Shown here: positions 58,939 to 64,000 of the stretch, in pieces
Layout: each line of letters begins with the position of its first letter
Numbering within the stretch: the stretch's first letter is position 1
From: Enoplolaimus lenunculus
Taxonomy: Eukaryota; Nematoda; Enoplea; Enoplida; Thoracostomopsidae
Assembly: GCA_030248215.1 (NCBI GenBank)
Contig: JASANG010000938.1
Coordinates: 85,383-149,382, forward strand
Length of the DNA stretch: 64,000 bases
Direction: 5' to 3'
Translations under genes and position numbers: made by a program
Notes under the pieces: model-generated
The model's database searches: none
What the model was told of the DNA's origin: nothing
Seen by the model: the letters and a program-made list of their open reading frames with translations, nothing else

Positions 58939-59410
58939 AGAAACCCGTTTATTAATGCCAAAGGCGACGGACGGTGACGTACGGCGTCGCATGTCATCAA
59001 ACGTATTAGCGCCACCTTAGCGCAAGAGTATGCAACTTATAGCAGTTTCGGTGCAACTAAAATGTACTCGGCGTGCGTTGCATTTTGGCTCAACCTCACT
59101 TCGGTTATGGGGAGTATAAAATTTTCCAAAACAGTGAAACTTCACAAGCAGCCGAACTGAAAGTGGTCGGCTTGTCTTTTTAACAAAATATAATACATGA
59201 TAGGCTTGGACCGTAATGAATACGAGTCCGACTCCACCTTGTCAGAAGTGTGCGAGAATAAAAAACGACGCAACAAGCGCTGGTACATTTTATGCCATGC
59301 AAAACAGCTTGTTACATACAGTCTTGTCTGAGGTTATTATTGAGTTTTGATATTGATAATCTTGTCTGGCCAAAGTAACCAAATATTTGATTTTATTACC
59401 CGCTATTGGT

Positions 59411-59680
59411 TTAACCCTTTCTCACATGAATATTTTCTATTTCCCCTGAGACCTACTTTTATGCTAGGATTCGAACTCCAGTGACTGGAGTGGGAGGCGT
59501 ATACCATCACCACTCAGCTATAGGAGCTTGACGCTCGAGCCCGAGGGGGCTCTCACGTCTTGTGGTGATTTAGTACTACGTATACGTGTTGCAATTGTTA
59601 AACACGGTGTGATATATGCTATTTAACGTATATAGACTGCGCTCAGTTGCCTACAGGCAACTCAATGTGAGAAGGGGTTA
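59411..59680 (-). mobile_element. tRNA-like element with inverted ends, first of a tandem pair
   Basis: Left end TTAACCCTTTCTCACATG and right end ATGTGAGAAGGGGTTA are complementary. The tRNA-like part (59465-59527, minus) reads TAGCTGAGTGGTGATGG and GAGTTCGAATCC. Confidence 0.75.
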
Positions 59681-59937
59681 TAGATAGTAAACTGAAAATT
59701 TTTCTCTTCTACTTTTATGCTAGGATTCGAACTCCAGTGACTGGAGTGGGAGGCGTATACCATCACCACTCAGCTATAGGAGCTTGACGCTCGAGCCCGA
59801 GGGGGCTTTCACGTCTTGTGGTAATTTAGTACTATGTATCCGTGTTGCAATTGTTAAACACGGTGCGATATATATTATATAACGTATATACACTGCGCTT
59901 TGTTGCATATAGGCAACTCAATGTGAGAAGGGGTTAA
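59681..59937 (-). mobile_element. tRNA-like element, second of a tandem pair
   Basis: Over 90% like the first copy, in the same orientation; its left inverted end is replaced by a TAGATAGTAAACTGAAAA stretch, which also flanks the copy at 11698-11822 in reverse. Confidence 0.72.
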
Positions 59938-60138
59938 GGTATTTGGCCCTTGTACACTTCCTCGACAAAAAAGGCTTATGTTTGGGAAAAACCTTTCCTA
60001 TGTTTAAGCCTTAAGTGTTAGTTGGGGGGGGGCTAGCACAAAAGCCAAGTATGTTTGCAAAAGTCAGCGATGTACCAAAAAATTATACCAGGAATTGTCA
60101 AAATAAAACTATATACAGTTGTGCCTATAAAAGTGTTG

Positions 60139-60330
60139 ACCAATGTAAAGAATAGGGGCGGAACAGTATTATAAGCATACTTCTAAGCCTAAGCCTAAGC
60201 GTAAGAATGATCATTTTGCTAAGCCTAAGCGTAAGCCTAAGGTAAAACAAAAAAATTAGGCTATTGCTTAAGCTTCTTACTCTTTTCTTGTCCCACAGAA
60301 AAATGTTCCGCCCCTGATCTTTATATGGAC
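60139..60330. mobile_element. Telomere-like element, type 1, complete
   Basis: ACCAATGTAAAGAATAGGGG and GCGGAACAGTATTATAAGC at the left; CTTGTCCCACAGAAAAATG, TTCCGCCCCTGATCTTTATA at the right. Confidence 0.84.
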
Positions 60331-60533
60331 CAAAGCGTTTAAACATTCCAAGAAATTTTTTAATATTCGAAGGTATTGAAGAAGTTTCTTTTGTTTGTTT
60401 TCAGTTCATATATAGGCGTAAACACATACAATTAAGCTTTTATCAATTGCAAAGAAAATAAATTTAAGGTTTTAATATCGGTGAGAAAAGTTAGATAGTT
60501 GCGTGTAATCCATGTTGCATATACAAAAAAAAT

Positions 60534-61092
60534 TAGGTCCATTATCGCACCCCAGCCCGCGTTTGCTCAGAAATGGTTTGATGTTAAAATTTTTTTTACA
60601 TATTTGAACTTCTGTTGTTGTAATAGTTGCCGAGCCATCAATCGGTTTCGGAGCTGAAGGTGTTGGTGAGATAATTGTAGCATTGAACACGATTGTTCCA
60701 TAGGTCCACAGGTTCCAGCGTTGTAGGTGCCGCTTGACACCCAAACAGGTGACAAGTGGTGTGAGGCCCCTCGTTGCATTTCGGGCAAAACATCTTCTAC
60801 AGGATCTCCCCTGATCATTTTACGCCTACTCGTTAACCAATTGTCTGATTGCGCAAAATTTAGCGATATTGCATTCAGCTCGGCAAGCTGCATCGCACAT
60901 TGTATAACTTGTTAAACTTCATGATAAAAAATTTTGGGGTCCCAAAGAGGGACCTTGGGACCTTAAAAAAATCGAAATTTTCAAAACTTCAAATTTAGGC
61001 GCGAAATGATCAGTGGAGCTTCTGAGAAGCTAATTTTCAACATCGAACCATTTCTGGGCAAACACGGGCTGGGGGGGAGATAACGGAAAAGA
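60534..61092. mobile_element. Inverted-repeat element enclosing the CLCA-like fragment
   Basis: GGTCCATTATCGCACCCCAG, CCCGCGTTTGCTCAGAAATG at the left mirrors AACCATTTCTGGGCAAACAC, GGGCTGGGGGGGAGATAACG at the right. About 440 bp lie between the arms, including 60601-60893. GGTCCCAAAG and CTTTGGGACC-like words form smaller palindromes near 60938-60963. Confidence 0.65.
60601..60893 (-). pseudogene. Frameshifted CLCA-like fragment inside an inverted-repeat element
   Basis: One minus-strand frame reads HLSPVWVSSGTYNAGT and then goes off. The next frame takes over with WTYGTIVFNATIIS and KPIDGSATITTTEV. Joined by eye this resembles the CLCA segment W-PGTA--GTWTY that follows the vWA domain; a two-base excess (TG in GGAACCTGTGGACC) explains the shift. 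It lies 3' of the last exon of the CLCA-like gene, in the wrong order for that gene, and is framed by inverted repeats at 60534-60580 and 61035-61090. It is most likely a captured or duplicated, broken piece. The match is from memory of the family and short. Confidence 0.4.
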
Positions 61093-61446
61093 CCCACGAT
61101 TACTACATGATGCAGGTCACTCAAAAACATAAAGTTTAAAAGCTCTGGTGCACTTTCCGTAGGCATTAAAAATTTAGACTTAGTCTTAAACTTAGGTAAG
61201 ACATTAGGCAAAAATTTAAGCTTTACAGTAAGCGTAAATATAATTTTTCTGAAACTAAGCCTAACCTTAAGCCTGTGAGGAGAAGTGCACAAAAGCCAGC
61301 TTAAATTTCAGATTAAATCATGTCTGGTAAAGGTAGAACTTGCATGGTTGGGCGGAAAGTAGAAGCGAATTTTGTTTTAGCGTCAAGCTACTAAATTAGC
61401 TATAGTTTATGTCGAGAGCTTTTACAGATAACTCAACTATGACATC

Positions 61447-61598
61447 GGCCAATGTTACTTTTAGGGTCGTACCAGTTTCTTGCAGTGCAGTGAAAAAGAG
61501 TAGGCTTAGATTTTAGACTACATTATTGCATAAGCTTTGTCTTAGGCTAGGCTTAGGCTTAGGTGTAGACTTTTTCAATGCGTATGCTTGCCTGAGGC
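61447..61598. mobile_element. Telomere-like element, type 2
   Basis: GGCCAATGTTACTTTTAGGG to a GGCTTAGGCTTAGGTG core and a CAATGCGTATGCTTGCC end; it abuts the next element directly. Confidence 0.75.
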
Positions 61599-61812
61599 AG
61601 CCAATGTAAAGAACAGGGGCGGAACAGTATTATAAGCATATTCCTAAGCCTACGCCTACGCCTAAGCCTAAGCCTAAGCCTAAGCGTAAGAATGAGCATA
61701 TTCCTAAGCCTAAGCCTAAGCCTAAGCCAAGCAAAAAAGTCAGTCTAAACCCTAAGCTTACTCTTTTCTAGTCCCACAGAAAGACGTTCCGCCGACTGAT
61801 CTTTACATGGGC
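61599..61812. mobile_element. Telomere-like element, type 1, longest hexamer core
   Basis: GCCAATGTAAAGAACAGGGG to TGATCTTTACATGGGCC. The core holds about ten CCTAAG/CCTACG units in two blocks split by GTAAGAATGAGCATATT. A further TTAGGC patch (61817-61840) follows immediately, as the end of another type 2 copy. Confidence 0.85.
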
Positions 61813-61914
61813 CGCTAATGCTTAGGCTTAGGCTTAGGTGTACACTTTTTCAAATGCGTATGCTTGCCTGAAGCTAAAGGAACATGCCAAATAGTATAAT
61901 CAAGGTGGTAAGTT

Positions 61915-62484
61915 TTAAAACACAATGCTTTTCATTCGATTCCAAAATGCCACAATCGCAAACGGTGCCAATGTATAAATGGTCACTGCTGATTTTGCTA
62001 ACTTCGATGCTGCTTGTCTGAAAAACGACAAAATCTTCACTGGCAATAAGGATTTTTTTACTCAATTTATAATTTTTAGCGTTGTTCAGATGATCGCGCG
62101 AGCATTAATAATGAATAAATACTCCCGAGCGAAGCGAGCATGAAGCCGACCGCCCTTGTAGTCCTAGGCTCTGATACAAAGCCTTAGTTTTTATCCCTAT
62201 CGGGTTGGGGCCTAGACAAGGATACGCCACCACTTGGATCTGATAGTGATTTAAATTAAAATTCATCCCAATTTGAAAATATTCCACAAAAACCTGATAC
62301 TGTCAGAACGCCGAAACGATTATATAATGGCATGTCATATTTAAAATTTTAGCATATGCAAATTTCACTTACGGTACTGGCATTCGAAGGTCAACAGATA
62401 CTAAATTTGATACTTTACCAACGTTGCCCGCTCCATCCACGGCTCGTATCGCGTAGTACAATTGTTCATTGACGGTCATGTTCT
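61915..62484 (-). CDS. 3' end of a CLCA-like (chloride channel regulator) gene, two last exons
   Basis: Exon 62484-62373 encodes EQLYYAIRAVDGAGNVGK and VSNLVSVDL. This is the end of the fibronectin-like domain near the C-terminus of CLCA proteins, where the family has Y-AIRAVD and VSNI blocks. The next exon, 62017-61915, joins in phase 2 (GTAAGTG donor, TTTTTCAG acceptor) and encodes AVTIYTLAPFAIVAFW, then KSIVF and a TAA stop: a C-terminal membrane anchor as in several CLCA members. CLCA proteins are secreted or surface metalloprotease-like proteins with a vWA domain that modulate calcium-activated chloride channels. The body of the gene lies beyond the right edge, with the minisatellite in the intervening intron. 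The acceptor of the first exon could also be two bases later. Confidence 0.6.
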
Positions 62485-62518
62485 CTATAAAATAATATTA
62501 CTAAATTGAATACTTCAT

Positions 62519-62818
62519 CATATGAACACGATAGTGTTCATATATATGATTCGCGCATCTCAAGCGCGTATTTTCAGTTTAGTTCGCATGTTGGTGCTCA
62601 AGTAATATCAGACCTGTATCGTTTAAATTTTGTACACTGGTATCCTGATACGTAGGGAATATTTGTGCCAAAGGATTTCGCAAACCAGTGTGGTCTTCAA
62701 TAGTTACGGTCAAAAAACTCCTTACAGAAAGTGCACGAAATTTTTCATTTTGGTTCAACACTTTTTACACGTTAGCTATGTAATTTTAAGATTATAACTT
62801 TCACCACTTTATAGAGCT
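62519..62818 (-). mobile_element. Conserved flank of the minisatellite element, hairpin end (right copy, inverted)
   Basis: It is the inverted counterpart of 32291-32598, with the same terminal hairpin at 62519-62548 and the same 60-codon frame (62761-62579). The frame differs by only a few residues (ENHT/EDHT, LQN/LRN, FVT/FPT). It lies 34 bp from the CLCA-like exon. Confidence 0.8.
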
Positions 62819-64000
62819 TACGGTTGGTTTCACCCCAACGGTTGGTTTCACCCCAACAGTCGGTTTCACCCCAACGGTTGGTTTCATCCCAACGGTTGGT
62901 TTCACCCCAACGGTTGGTTTTGCCCCAACGGTTGGTTTTGCCCCAACGGTTGGTTTCACCCCAACGGTTGGTTTCACCCCAACAGTCGGTTCCACCCCAA
63001 CGGTTGGTTTTACCCCAACGGTTGGTTTCACCCCAACAGTCGGTTCTACCCCAACGGTTGGTTTCACCCCAACGGTTGGTTTCACCCCAACGGTTGGTTA
63101 TGCCCCAACGGTTGGTTTCACCCCAACGGTTGGTTTTGCCCCAACGGTTGGTTTTGCCCCAAAGGTTGGTTTCACCCCAACGGTTGGTTTCACCCCAACA
63201 GTCGGTTCCACCCCAACGGTTGGTTTTACCCCAACGGTTGGTTTCACCCCAACAGTCGGTTCCACCCCAACGGTTGGTTTCACCCCAACGGTTGGTTTCA
63301 CCCCAACGGTTGGTTTTGCCCCAACGGTTGGTTTCACCCCAACAGTCGGTTTCACCCCAACGGTTCGTTTCACCCCAACGGTTGGTTTCACCCCAACGGT
63401 TGGTTTTGCCCCAACGGTTGGTTTTGCCCCAACGGTTGGTTTCACCCCAACGGTTGGTTTCATCCCAACAGTCGGTTCCACCCCAACGGTTGGTTTTACC
63501 CCAACGGTTGGTTTCACCCCAACAGTCGGTTCCACCCCAACGGTTGGTTTCACCCCAACAGTCGGTTTCACCCCAACGGTTGGTTTCATCCCAACGGTTG
63601 GTTTCACCCCAACGGTTGGTTTTGCCCCAACGGTTGGTTTTGCCCCAACGGTTGGTTTTGCCCCAACGGTTGGTTTCACCCCAACGGTTGGTTTCACCCC
63701 AACAGTCGGTTCCACCCCAACGGTTGGTTTTACCCCAACGGTTGGTTTCACCCCAACAGTCGGTTCCACCCCAACGGTTGGTTTCACCCCAACGGTTGGT
63801 TTCACCCCAACGGTTGGTTTTGCCCCAACGGTTGGTTTCACCCCAACAGTCGGTTTCACCCCAACGGTTGGTTTCACCCCAACGGTTGGTTTCACCCCAA
63901 CGGTTGGTTTCACCCCAACGGTTGGTTTTGCCCCAACGGTTGGTTTTGCCCCAACGGTTGGTTTTGCCCCAACGGTTGGTTTCACCCCAACAGTCGGTTC
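62819..64000 (-). repeat. 18-bp minisatellite array, right copy, runs off the window
   Basis: At least 65 units of the same 18-bp repeat, in opposite orientation to the left array, still continuing at base 64000. Variant units recur in blocks (runs of VKPTVG, then VEPTVG, then two or three AKPTVG in translation), a higher-order pattern that suggests expansion by block duplication. Confidence 0.95.

Noticed and set aside
59465-59527. Possible tRNA gene
   Set aside because: A and B boxes are present, but the acceptor stem does not pair well, and the sequence is one of several repeat copies with the same flanks.
61640-61735. True chromosome end or telomere fusion point
   Set aside because: The hexamer runs are short, imperfect and enclosed by element ends that recur throughout the window.

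Overview
The window reads as nuclear DNA from an invertebrate animal, most probably a nematode. Three things point there. A 13-exon gene encodes a secretory von Willebrand A (vWA) plus zona pellucida (ZP) protein of the cuticlin kind, an architecture known from nematode CUT-6. Hexamers of TTAGGC/GCCTAA, the nematode telomere unit, occur many times inside short interspersed elements. Genes are cut into short exons with GT-AG introns. Long, repeat-filled introns suggest a large-genome nematode rather than a compact Caenorhabditis-type genome; the species is not identified.

Layout. Minus strand, 2689-30219: the vWA-ZP membrane protein, about 1,322 residues over 27.5 kb, with exons in the order signal peptide, vWA, ZP-N, ZP-C, Thr/Tyr-rich stalk, transmembrane segment and tail. 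All 12 exon junctions were read by hand and keep frame. 30.5-32.6 kb: an 899-bp inverted-repeat element beside an 18-bp minisatellite with a conserved 300-bp flank ending in a hairpin. 32.6-47.2 kb: no gene recognised, only short inverted-repeat elements. Plus strand, 47239-51762: a three-exon class A peptide GPCR of 618 residues. Plus strand, 58622-58938: the last exon of a PAN/apple-domain protein, with one candidate upstream exon at 54712-54794. Minus strand, 61915-62484: the last two exons of a CLCA-like protein that continues past the right edge. From 62.5 kb to the end: an inverted second copy of the minisatellite element, apparently in a CLCA intron.

At least a dozen families of non-autonomous inverted-repeat elements, without any transposase ORF, fill introns and intergenic DNA. 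The most unusual are two families with different ends that share a core of telomere-like hexamers, a tRNA-like sequence framed by inverted ends, and an inverted-repeat element that appears to enclose a frameshifted CLCA-like fragment.

The four recognised genes are all membrane or secreted proteins and do not form an obvious pathway. No rRNA, intact tRNA, CRISPR array or coding retroelement was seen.
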